Below the pieces are notes generated by a model. That model saw nothing but the letters and a program-made list of their open reading frames with translations. It was not told the origin of the DNA and ran no database searches. DNA of 64,000 nt. Source: JACKHO01 sp041398745 (GTDB taxonomy: Bacteria > Planctomycetota > Planctomycetia > Planctomycetales > Planctomycetaceae). The translations under genes and the position numbers were made by a program. Shown piece by piece: positions 26,873 through 36,800 of the stretch. Each line of letters starts with the position of its first letter. Positions within the stretch are counted from its first letter, which is position 1. The DNA lies in contig JAWKUB010000006.1 in the NCBI GenBank assembly GCA_041398745.1, forward strand, positions 434,001 through 498,000, written 5' to 3'.

Positions 26873-29806
26873 TTACGGTTCCCGATAGACTTGAACTCGT
26901 TCTTCGTGGAGCAGCGGTTCGGTGAATTCTGCGGTCTGCAGTTCCACGCGAACGCGGGCGTCGCGGTTTTCCTGTGTTGCCGTAAGGATGATGTCGAACG
27001 ACTGCTGACCGTTGACGGGAACTTCAGGCAGAACGTCGAACAGCACGGTGTCTCCCGCCTGACGGTGTCGGACTGGTCCTTTGGCATCGACGAATTGCAG
27101 TCCAGCAGGAATGACAAATCGAGTCTGAACGTTCTTCGCCGGGGCCGATCCGTCGTTGTTGACGAGCACTCGCATCGCCACCTGTTCGCCGACAGCCACG
27201 GCAGGTGCACCGCCGCGTTGGACATCGACTTCCAGGTTGGCGAATCCTTTCACTGACAAGCTCGTTGGCAAGTTCGCCTGATTTCCGTTCGCATCGACAA
27301 CCGTCAGCGCACCTTCGAATTCACCGACCGAGGACGACACAACCTGTGAAATCAGTTGTCGTGCTTCACCTGGCAGGAGCTTTGGGATGTTCCAGCTCAC
27401 CGTGCGGGAATTGGGATTCCACTGGGCATCACCACCTGGTTGTGAAATCCATTCCACACCTGCAGGTATGTGTTCCGTGACCGTAATTTGTTCCAGAGCC
27501 GTGCTGGACTGGTTCGTAATGACGTTGGTGTACGCGGCCGGGCGACTGACAAACCGTTGCTGCGGCCCCTTGCGAGAGAGAGTTAGTCGTGACTCGATAA
27601 TCTTGAGGTTGAGAGCTTCATCATCTTTGACATTGCCATCAATGGTGACGAGAGCTTGTGGCGAGACTTGTCCAGCAGTTGTCGCAGTGAGCGTGAGTTC
27701 GACCTGACGCGACTCACCCGGTGGCAAGTTGCCGATTTCGTATTCAATGTCATTGCCGCCGGGATGCTGAAGTTCGGGCGGCAGCAGAGCTCTAATGAAG
27801 ACCTTGCGGCCTTCACCGTCACCTGAATTGGTGACCTTAAAGATGTACGGGATTTGTTCGCCAACAGCGATTTCCTGCGGCCCCTGCATTTCAATGGTCA
27901 ACTTTGGTGCTGTTACTCGAATGGAAGCGGCAACCGAGGCTGCGAATCGAACAGTTGCCACGCTACCAATGTCGCCCGCTTCGATTGGGGTCACTCGCAA
28001 CTGAATCGTCTTTTCATCACCGGGATTAAGTGTGTTGAGTTCCCAGAAGAGTTTGTCTTCTGAAATCATGGCCTGAGGGCTGGTGCCGAGAGATTTCGGA
28101 TCAACTCCACGAGGGATGCGATCTTCCACAACGACTTTATGTGCCGGACTGCCGCCGACATTGCGGACAATAATCGAGTAGATAATCGGTTCACCAACAA
28201 CAGCTTCGGCCGGAGCAATTTTCTCGATTTTCAACTCAGGCTGTTGCGGACCGCGAGGTGCATCGGGCGTCACGGTACCTGTTCCGGCAACGGGGAACTG
28301 GGGAACAACTGGCGTGTTGTCCGATTCTGTGGACCGATTCATCAAACTATTGAATCGAGATTCAGCGGAGTCGTTATTCTGAGGGATGACGGGATCAGGA
28401 GTCGCTTCAGGCGCAGCTGGTCCAAACCCTGGAAATGCTGGTCGCGTGGGAATGACGGTGTTTTCCGATTCGGGCTGCGACGGGAAGAACGGTGCGGCAC
28501 TGGTCGGCTCGGGTTCCGACGGCGTCACGGAATTATTGAACGGAATGACTGGCTCCGGCGTAGGCTCAGGTTCGAGCGGTGTCACTCCCGTGCTTTCTGA
28601 CTGAGTTGGTTCTGGGAATCCACTTGAAAATGGATTTGGTGTCGCAGGCTGAGCTGGCTCTGGCGTTGCGTTCGGAGTTGGAAAACCGAGTTGAGGCACA
28701 ACATCTGTCGACTCCTCAGGCTGTTCGTTCTGGGCGGGCATAATCAACCGGCCGCCAGCACCAGAATTCTCAGGGAATGCGGGGACCGGTGTGACTTCAG
28801 GCGAATTCTCTTCACTTGCGGGAAGGCGTGGCAGGAAGGGATTTGGTGCGGCAGCAGGTTCTGGCGTGGGGTTATTTGTGGGAAACCTGGGAGCGAACGG
28901 ATTGTTGCTTTCGGGAACTGCTGGGACGGGATTCTCTTCCGGTGTCCGCGGCATAAACGCCGGAGCCGGATTACTGTTTCGGTTTTCGCTTTGGAAGCGA
29001 TTGAACGGGCTGTCTCCGGCAGTTGACTGAGGAACGACAGGTTCTGGATTGTCGGTTTCAGCTGGTGGCGTCGGGATGAACGGGAAGAGTGGTCCCGATT
29101 CTTCAGCAGGAGCATTCGGCTGCTCAGCATCAACGTGTAAAATGGGGTTTTCATCGGACTGTGGTGGCAGGCCGGTGTCGCTGGCCAGCGGAGTGGTTGG
29201 TGTCGGAAGCAGAATGGGTGTGCGTCTCGGTTGCAGCGGACTGTTGTCGCTTGTCGCTGGTGGCTGAGGATTGTTCTCAACGTCTGCTGCTGGCATGCGT
29301 GGCATGAACGGCGAAGGCTGAGGCGTTTGGGTCTCCACTTCCGGCTCTGGCTGCCGTGGTGCGAAATTCAAGAAAGGATTGCCCGACTGCTCATTTGATG
29401 CCTGTTCGATGATACCAGGAGGCGTTGACCCCGCTGTAGCACTGACCGCTGGCTGGACGTTGCCGCCCTGCGACAGGTCGGAGCGATTCATGGCATCTGC
29501 GAACAAAGACGGCTGAGGAACTGGTTCCGCAGGTGTTGGCTCGGGATCGTCTTCCTCACGCTGGGGGATCGCCGTAAGCAATTCACTCGCTGGTGTAATT
29601 TCGCTCGACAGCGGCGAATCGGTGACAGGCGGCGTTGTAGCTAACGGGGCACTGGTGAGTTCTTCCCCGTCGCCCAGCGGAGAGAAGTCCCCCTGCTCCT
29701 TCTGCTTTTGAGCCTCGGTGAGGCTCTTATGCGCCTGATAGACCAACCCGCAACTGGCGCCGACAACACCAATCAGGACAACCAGTTTCCATACCATATT
29801 CTGCAC
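26873..29806 (-). CDS. Membrane-anchored proline-rich protein with four DUF11-type domains
   Basis: Large envelope protein, 977 residues from GTG 29806, which has AAAGGA 7 bases upstream; ATG 29797 is a close alternative. An N-terminal membrane helix (MVWKLVVLIGVVGASCGLVY) is followed by a low-complexity stalk (about residues 45-515). The stalk is rich in Pro, Glu, Asn and Thr, with irregular repeats such as NPFAPRFPTNNPTPEP, NPFLPRLPASEE, TPEPVIPFNN and ATPDPVIPQNN. Then come four immunoglobulin-like DUF11 units beginning near 518, 633, 735 and 852 (for example AVVGEPIIYSIIVRNVGGSP and AVGEQVAMRVLVNNDGSAP). No enzymatic motif is present. A role as a surface or periplasm-spanning structural protein is inferred. 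It is divergent from the two giant proteins that follow. Confidence 0.88.
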   Translation of the reverse strand: MQNMVWKLVVLIGVVGASCGLVYQAHKSLTEAQKQKEQGDFSPLGDGEELTSAPLATTPPVTDSPLSSEITPASELLTAIPQREEDDPEPTPAEPVPQPSLFADAMNRSDLSQGGNVQPAVSATAGSTPPGIIEQASNEQSGNPFLNFAPRQPEPEVETQTPQPSPFMPRMPAADVENNPQPPATSDNSPLQPRRTPILLPTPTTPLASDTGLPPQSDENPILHVDAEQPNAPAEESGPLFPFIPTPPAETDNPEPVVPQSTAGDSPFNRFQSENRNSNPAPAFMPRTPEENPVPAVPESNNPFAPRFPTNNPTPEPAAAPNPFLPRLPASEENSPEVTPVPAFPENSGAGGRLIMPAQNEQPEESTDVVPQLGFPTPNATPEPAQPATPNPFSSGFPEPTQSESTGVTPLEPEPTPEPVIPFNNSVTPSEPEPTSAAPFFPSQPESENTVIPTRPAFPGFGPAAPEATPDPVIPQNNDSAESRFNSLMNRSTESDNTPVVPQFPVAGTGTVTPDAPRGPQQPELKIEKIAPAEAVVGEPIIYSIIVRNVGGSPAHKVVVEDRIPRGVDPKSLGTSPQAMISEDKLFWELNTLNPGDEKTIQLRVTPIEAGDIGSVATVRFAASVAASIRVTAPKLTIEMQGPQEIAVGEQIPYIFKVTNSGDGEGRKVFIRALLPPELQHPGGNDIEYEIGNLPPGESRQVELTLTATTAGQVSPQALVTIDGNVKDDEALNLKIIESRLTLSRKGPQQRFVSRPAAYTNVITNQSSTALEQITVTEHIPAGVEWISQPGGDAQWNPNSRTVSWNIPKLLPGEARQLISQVVSSSVGEFEGALTVVDANGNQANLPTSLSVKGFANLEVDVQRGGAPAVAVGEQVAMRVLVNNDGSAPAKNVQTRFVIPAGLQFVDAKGPVRHRQAGDTVLFDVLPEVPVNGQQSFDIILTATQENRDARVRVELQTAEFTEPLLHEERVQVYREP

Positions 29807-30253
29807 GGGGGATTCCTTTCCCACACACAATGTTCTGCCAATCGCGACGTCTGCGCTTGGCCTGAAACACAAGTTATTCAACCACTTACGGGAATCAGGC
29901 CGAGCAAAACCCGACCTTGTAAGCGGCAGAATCTGCCGACTTCTAGCCGAAAACGCCCCATTACGTAAAGACGAATTCCCCGTTTTTGCCAAGACGGAAT
30001 GCCAGACTGCCCGTTTTTAGTCCCGTTGACTGCTACAGACGACCAGTCCAGAAATCGCCTGGCGGTTTCCCGATTTATTGACGCTATGTCCAGAAATGCG
30101 GGAATGATCCCCTCGTCTTATGCGTCATGATACAAGAAAGTTACGCTGCCAGCGGAGTTGACCCGTTCTTTGCAGTCCTCCTAATCGTTACAATTGGGTC
30201 TTGCACCAGCTGCGATCAGCGTTCGCATTCAGTCCATGCGGCAGGAAATGGCC
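29807..30253. other. Divergent intergenic region between DUF11 protein and giant proteins
   Basis: About 450 bases that must hold promoters for both directions. CCCGTTTTTGCCAAGAC (around 29980) and CTGCCCGTTTTTAGTCCCG (around 30010) form a loose direct repeat with core CCCGTTTTT. A TTGACG at 30077 could be a -35 element, without a clear -10. No gene was found in it. Confidence 0.35.
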
Positions 30254-33200
30254 ATGTCAAAACTCTTCCGGTTCCTAAGCCCTTATTCCACAAGACCGAT
30301 GCGCCTAATTTGTGCGCTCTTTCTCACAACGGCTGCACTCAGCTGGTCGCTGCATCCAGCACACGCACAAGAGGCCGACAGTCCTCCAGCGGTCCCGGTC
30401 GCGGAAACAGTCGACAGTTCCGGCGATGTCGAAGGCGAGAACGTCATTTACGTTCCCTTTTCAAGGCTGAAAGGAACGTTCGAAGAGCCGGACGCCTCGG
30501 TGGTACTGCCCTATGAGGAATACCTCAAACTGCGCAAGCAATGGGAACTGTCGCAAAAACAGGCGGGGAAGCTGGGTGTTGTGCTGACCCAGGCCGATTA
30601 CGTGGCCGTCGTTGAAAATGACTTTGCCACCGTCAAATTGACCCTGAAGGCGCACGTCGCGGGAGATGCATGGTCGAGCGTACCAGTCAATTTCGGCGGC
30701 GCTGCGATTGGCAGCGTCGAAGGGGACAACGTCCTCATTCGTGGAACGGGCAACGGCACCTATGAATTGCTGTTCGGAAAAACCGGTGATCAGACGGTCG
30801 TCATGGAATTGGGAACCCGCGTTCACCAGTCGCCTAATGGTCGGCAGTTCGGATTCTCGATTCCTGCGGTCGGCGTGCAAACTCTCGATCTCACGGTTCC
30901 CGATGCTGATCAGACCGTGGAGATTCGCCCGGGTGGAAAGCGACTGCCCATCGAGAATCCGATTGAGAAAACCACGCAAGTTCGAACGACCATGATGTCC
31001 GCTGATCGATTGGACGTGTCGTGGCGGGCCAAGGCGTCGCAAAAACCTGAGATGGATTTGCTGGCGAGTGTCGACAACCGCACGCTCGTTACCATTGCCG
31101 ACGGCCTCATCCATACCGACTGCTGGCTCACTTATGGCGTCCTGCGAGGAAAGCTCGCGCAGGCTCAAATTGTGGTGCCAGCCGGACATCGAATTCTCGA
31201 CATCAATGCGGACGCGTCCATTCGCAGTTGGAAGCCAACCGATGCCAATGGCCATCAGGTGGTGGACATTGAGCTCGTTTCACCGAGCGACAAGCCGGTG
31301 ACGTTTGAAGTGCACACGCAACGCAAGTTGCCCGATGAGGGCTTCGATGTCATCGGAATGAACGAGGGAGCACCATCGGCAGGCATCCATGCCCTTGATG
31401 CCGTTCGTGAGAGCGGTCAGGTTGTCGTTCGTCATGCCAAAGAGCTGTCGCTCAACGTGGCCAGTCAGTCTGGTCTTATTCGCATCGAGCAGAATGCAGT
31501 CGACCCCAGACTCGCGGGCGAGAACGACTTGGCATTCAAGTTCTACAGCCAGGCAGTCAATTTGCGTGTCGACGTACAACCCGTTGAGCCGCGTCTCACG
31601 GCAACTCACAACATCGAAGTCATTTTCACCGAAGACGAATTGCAGTCCCGTTCGAGCATTAACTACGCCATCGAACGGGCAGGAGTGTTTGAGCTGCAAC
31701 TGAAGGTGCCCGATGACTTCACTGTCGACCACGTCCAGTGCAGCGGCATGAAGGAATACAATGTCGATGAGCAAACCCACGTTCTGACCATCGGCCTGAA
31801 CGAGCGAACCCAAGGTGCTGTGGAAGTGCGCGTCAGCGGAACGCGTCGCCTCAGCGATGACAACATGCAGGATGAACAGCAGTTGCCACTCCTTGAGCCG
31901 CTGAACCTTGTGCGGGAAACAGGCAGTGTGCTTGTCTTTGCAAAGGAAGCCATCGAGGTCATTACGAATCGGGACGACCTCGTCGGCGCGCAGCCATTGC
32001 CGACCGGGCCGCAATCTCGTGGTGAAGCGCGTCTCGCGTCGGCCTGGAGCTTCACGAAGCGTCCGCTCACCATTCCCGTCAGTACCATTCGCAAACCGAC
32101 CCGTATTTCGGTGGAAGTCGCCAGCACCATTGATGTGCAGCCAGAGGTCACCGACATCCGACACGTAGTCGACTTCCTGGTCGAATACGCCGGGACCGAC
32201 ATTTTCCAAATCGACGTGCCACAGGCTGTCAGTGACCGCATTGAAATTGAAGTTGCGGAGGGCTCGTCAACCGCCATTAAGCAGAAGACACCCGAAGAGC
32301 CCATCGATGGTTGGGTTCCCTGGACCATTGTCATGCAACGGGAGGTTGTCGGGCATCAGCAGTTTGTCATTACCTGGCAGGAAACATCCGACGGTGAAAG
32401 TGAAGCGGAAGCCGACGAAGCCGCGGTCGAGGCGACCGACGAAACGGAAGAGGTCGACGCGACACCCGCCACCATCTATTCGCTGGTCCGCCCGTGGGGC
32501 CTCATCAATGAAGATGGCGAAGAAGTCACCCCCCTGGTGAAAGTCTATGGCGAAATTGCCATCAAGAAAGAACGATCACTCTCGCTCAACTCGAGTGCGG
32601 ACGGCGAAAGCGTTGAGCCCATTGACATCCGCGAATTCCGACTGCTCCCCGCCGATGGAATGCAGGGGTATCGATACTTCAAACTGGTAGGAGATTCCGG
32701 CACCCCGACAGTTTCCATTTCACGCGAGCGGCATGACATTCAGGAAGTTGTGGCGACCGTCATTTCACGGGCACTCGTCGAAATCGTCACCGATGAAGAC
32801 GCCGAAGTTACCTACCGCTGCCGCCTGAGAGTGAAGTCAACCGAGCGCCAACGATTGCAAATTAATCTGCCCGTTGAAATGCAGGTATTGGGAACGTTTG
32901 TCAACAATCGCGAAGTGAAACTGGCGAAGGCCGAAGAGGAGGAACGGATCGATACGCTTCTGGAGCCATACTGGATTAATGTCGCCCGCACGACGTCTTC
33001 TGACGAGCCATTCCTCATTACCGTGCAGTTCCTTTGGAAACTGAACCCACCGCTGGGACAAAGCCAGTTTGGAAAGGGTCGTGTGGACCTGCCATTGCCA
33101 GCATTGGGTACGGCCGCCGGACAGGCTGCTGTGCAGGAATTGCGAGTCGTTTCATGGGTGCCCGAAGACTACATCCTGGTGGGCGATCCAAATAACTTTG

Positions 33201-33760
33201 AACTGCAGAAAGTTCGGCGCTACCTCGAAGACATCCTGCTCGGTTCAAGGCCCGATCCCAACGTCGATCAAATGGCCTCGTGGGTGCAGGAAGGTTGTTC
33301 ACATTCGACTGACTTCATGAACTTTCCAACGAGCGGACGTCAGCCTTATGCCTACACCAATCTGGGAGGCGCGACGCGCATTCGCATCAAGTGGTGGCAC
33401 CGGCTCACAATGACGCTCATTTTGAGTGGAGCAGTAGCGCTCATCGGACTTATTCTTATTGGAACCCCCTGGGAGAATAAACTCGGGATACTTCTGCTCG
33501 CAGGCTTTGGTGCCGTCCTTTACGGAGTGAAAGACAGTCACGACTTGTTCAGCGGAATGGAGGCGGCGCAGTACGGAATCATGACGTTACTTGGACTCTG
33601 GGTGCTGCACGGAGTGTTTGGCTGGTTCCGGTCAGCGAACTCCTCAAACGGAAAACCCGCTGCTCAGGCAGCAGCTTCAGGACCACAAAACCCTCTCACG
33701 GCCCCGCCGGTGGTTCCACCGCCGGGATCGTTTGATGACCCCTGGAAGTTCGGAAAGTAG
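30254..33760 (+). CDS. Giant secreted/membrane protein 1 (1168 residues), unknown function
   Basis: Not assignable to a named family. ATG 30254 has AGGA 7 bases upstream and starts a signal peptide (RLICALFLTTAALSWSLHPA, cleavage near AHAQ, residue 38). The mature part opens with IYVPFSRLKGTFEEPDASVV and LPYEEYLKLRKQWELSQK, then hundreds of residues of strand-rich sequence. There is an acidic linker (about 712-740, Glu/Asp/Ala), more strand-rich sequence and three hydrophobic segments near the end (LTMTLILSGAVALIGLILIG, LGILLLAGFGAVLYGV, MTLLGLWVLHGVFGWF). It finishes with a Pro-rich cytoplasmic tail (PPVVPPPGSFDDPW). The same opening module occurs twice in the downstream giant protein, 84 bases away, so the two are paralogous and probably co-transcribed. 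Confidence 0.85.
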   Translation: MSKLFRFLSPYSTRPMRLICALFLTTAALSWSLHPAHAQEADSPPAVPVAETVDSSGDVEGENVIYVPFSRLKGTFEEPDASVVLPYEEYLKLRKQWELSQKQAGKLGVVLTQADYVAVVENDFATVKLTLKAHVAGDAWSSVPVNFGGAAIGSVEGDNVLIRGTGNGTYELLFGKTGDQTVVMELGTRVHQSPNGRQFGFSIPAVGVQTLDLTVPDADQTVEIRPGGKRLPIENPIEKTTQVRTTMMSADRLDVSWRAKASQKPEMDLLASVDNRTLVTIADGLIHTDCWLTYGVLRGKLAQAQIVVPAGHRILDINADASIRSWKPTDANGHQVVDIELVSPSDKPVTFEVHTQRKLPDEGFDVIGMNEGAPSAGIHALDAVRESGQVVVRHAKELSLNVASQSGLIRIEQNAVDPRLAGENDLAFKFYSQAVNLRVDVQPVEPRLTATHNIEVIFTEDELQSRSSINYAIERAGVFELQLKVPDDFTVDHVQCSGMKEYNVDEQTHVLTIGLNERTQGAVEVRVSGTRRLSDDNMQDEQQLPLLEPLNLVRETGSVLVFAKEAIEVITNRDDLVGAQPLPTGPQSRGEARLASAWSFTKRPLTIPVSTIRKPTRISVEVASTIDVQPEVTDIRHVVDFLVEYAGTDIFQIDVPQAVSDRIEIEVAEGSSTAIKQKTPEEPIDGWVPWTIVMQREVVGHQQFVITWQETSDGESEAEADEAAVEATDETEEVDATPATIYSLVRPWGLINEDGEEVTPLVKVYGEIAIKKERSLSLNSSADGESVEPIDIREFRLLPADGMQGYRYFKLVGDSGTPTVSISRERHDIQEVVATVISRALVEIVTDEDAEVTYRCRLRVKSTERQRLQINLPVEMQVLGTFVNNREVKLAKAEEEERIDTLLEPYWINVARTTSSDEPFLITVQFLWKLNPPLGQSQFGKGRVDLPLPALGTAAGQAAVQELRVVSWVPEDYILVGDPNNFELQKVRRYLEDILLGSRPDPNVDQMASWVQEGCSHSTDFMNFPTSGRQPYAYTNLGGATRIRIKWWHRLTMTLILSGAVALIGLILIGTPWENKLGILLLAGFGAVLYGVKDSHDLFSGMEAAQYGIMTLLGLWVLHGVFGWFRSANSSNGKPAAQAAASGPQNPLTAPPVVPPPGSFDDPWKFGK

Positions 33761-33844
33761 GAACCGGTTGGCCGCTTGAAGTGGCGGCACGTTGCAAATC
33801 GAGACTTTGCGTTGAACAAAACTACCTCAACAAGTCGTAGATCC

Positions 33845-36800
33845 ATGTTCCAGAACAATCGAGCCTTCGCCCTTACTGCTCTCGCGACACTCCTCGCGTT
33901 TCAGTGCTCCGCGTCGCTGCAGGCTCAACACAATAACCCGTCCGACGATTTCCGCATCCGGAAGCTGTACGTACCAGAGTCCGAACTCGAAACGCCATTT
34001 GAGCAAGATGCCAACGGCGTTTTGCTCTCGCGTGATGAATTTCGAGCGCTGGTTCAAACTGCGCAGCGCGAACGAGCGAGCCAGGCAGGTCGCAGCGGCA
34101 TTCTCAATGTCCAACGTGTTGACTACGAAGCCCGCATGGATGGTGACCGCCTGCGTGCTACGCTGCGCGCATCTCTCGACAATCAAACCGGCACCTGGGC
34201 GACCACCGTCTTCCGTCTCGGTGACTGGCGTGTCGAGGGCGCGAGGTTAAGTGTTGCGAATGGTGAGGCCGCCAGTTCACCGCTCATGATCCGCACCGGC
34301 GAACAAGGCGAGTTCTTGCAGGTATTCGTCAGCGAAGCCGGAGCGCAAACCATTGAGCTGGACGTCTCGGTACCGTTGGTTGCTGTGGGAAGTGACAAAG
34401 AAGTCGGTGTCACAGTCACCGGGCATCCGGTCGGTAACTTTGCCATTGAACTGCCTGCTGGTAAGCATTTGCTGCTGGAAGGTGTCGAGCTTTCCCGTCC
34501 CGCCGCTGCTGAGGAAGCGGCGACATATCGCATCCCGGTCGGTGGCATTGAATCCTTGAAACTGAAAGTCACCAGTCGGCAACGTGCCACACGTGATGAT
34601 TTACTCACGTTCGCGACCACCGAGTACGGCGCCGCCGTTTCGCCGGGACAAATCGACTGGAAGGCAAAGACGAATCTTCAGGTGTTCGGACGGCCCATCG
34701 ATTCGTTCACGTGCAATATCCCAAATTCACTCGAGATTACGTCCGTAACTTCCGAGGGACTGGAGTCCTGGACTCTGGCCGATGGTGAAGCCGGTCGGAC
34801 CCAAATTCAGTTGCAGTACCGACAGCCGTTCGATGGGGGACGGACAATCGAGTTTCAGGGTGTCGTCGCTGTGGACGGCGGATCGGCCTGGTCGATGCCC
34901 GACCTCCGCATTGACAACATGACTTCGCATACGGGCCTGGCAGTTGTGTCACATCCCAGTGGCATCCGACTGCAGGCCATTGAAGCGAATGGTGTCCGCG
35001 CTGTGACTGGACTTACTGTTCCGGACAGCTTTGTGCCGCCCGGCGTACAGTTGTTCTATCAGGTGTGGGAAGAGGCCTTCTCTCTCCGCTTCGCCACGTC
35101 GGCGAAGGAGCGCGAAGTGCGGGCCGCCATGACGAACATTCTGGACGTGAACAGCCACTGGCTCGACCTCTACACCACAGTCAATCTGGAGACACGGTTC
35201 TCCCCACTGTTCGACGCACAAATCCATCTTCCCGATGATTGGATGGTCATCGCCGTTCTGGAAGATCAAACTCCCGTCGTCAGTTGGTCTGTCGTCCCGG
35301 GCGACGCGGGACTCGATTTACACATCCAGTTGAGTCGTCCACTGAATCCCGGTGAGTCGCGGGAAATTGCTGTGACCTCCATGCGGCAACCGGAGGAATG
35401 GCCTATTGAAGAAGCCACCGAAACCATTGATATCCCCGAGGTCACTTTGCCTCAGGCCGGAATGGTGGAAGCCCTGTACGGCATCATCGCTGATGAAGCG
35501 TTTCAGGTAGTGCCCGTCGAACTCGTGGGACTCGATCCCGCTCGATTGGACGACGTCAACTCACTCAATGCACGGCTCCAGTATTTGGGTAAAGAAGTCC
35601 GGCTCGGATTCGCCTACCAGGACACGGTCATGGATGGGCGACTCGAAGTGAGCCGTAAGCCGACCACGCTCATTTCCAACGGCACTTCCTTCGCTCGTGT
35701 CGATCCTGAAACGGTCTCGGTGCATTTGGAAGCCAACGTCGAAGTCACGGGCGGTGGACTCCGCGAACTGCAAATTGCCGTTGCGGAATCAGCCGGCGAG
35801 AATTTGCGATTCGTCGCCGTCCCGCTCCTGATGAATCAAGGTGGATACGGAATCAACACCGTCCGAATTGTGGAGCAGGCGGTTGATGAACCCGCCAATG
35901 GCCTGCGGACTTACCACCTGAAGCTGGACCGCTATTTCGTCGGCAGCGTGGTCGTGCAAACCGAAATGCAGCTCCCACGTGATGACGCTGCAAATCAAAT
36001 TGTGGTTCCGAACTGGAGTGTGTTGGGATCAGAACAGCAGAGCGGATTCGTCGCAGTGGAAGCCGCTGATGACCAGCGTGTTGCCGTCACAGCAAATTCC
36101 GCCGAGGGGGACACACTTCGCATGGTCGACCCCATCGACTTTCCGACGGCGTTCTATCAACCGGTACAGCGGGTCGTGGCGGGGTATCAGTACATCAGGC
36201 CGAACTGGGATGTTTCCATTGCGGCAGAGCGTTTCGACCACATTCCGGTGCCGACTGCTGTCGGTCGGGAATTGCGCCTGACCAGTCTGGTAAGTGACGA
36301 AGGAAAATCGCAGCACGAAGTGCAGCTCAGTTTTCAGGCTGTGGGAGTGCAGTCGCTGCTGGTCAATCTCCCACAGGATGCCAGTCTCTGGTCCGCCGTC
36401 TTGGATGGTGTCCCCGTCGAAGTCCGCAAGACCGAGCTGGGTTATCAAATTCCCGTCACAACTGCTCAGGGAAATGGCTCACGAACATTGCAACTCGTTT
36501 ACGACTCGCGGAATGATCCCCTCGAGCAAATGGGAGAATGGCGGGCGTTCGCTCCCCAGTTTTCCGTGGTCGCTGGTGGCGGTACGCAGCAGCCGCTTGA
36601 AATTCTGGAGCACATCTGGAAGCTGAACACACCGAATGATGTCGTGCTCCTTTCCAGCAACGGATTGTTCGTACCCTCCGGACACCTCGGTCGGACCAAT
36701 CTGTTTGGGACACTTACGGAACTCATCGACTGGCCTTCATTGGAGCGTGCTTACGGTGTTGGCCTGTTTGTGCTCATTGTTGTGGTGGGACTGGCTGTGT

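Noticed and set aside
26739..26888. 49-codon plus-strand frame after rny
   Set aside because: Overlaps the 3' end of the convergent DUF11 gene and has only a weak ribosome binding site; no supporting feature.
31280..32209. Minus-strand open frame of 309 codons inside giant protein 1
   Set aside because: Shadow of a long plus-strand gene with normal codon pattern; no ribosome binding site or domain.
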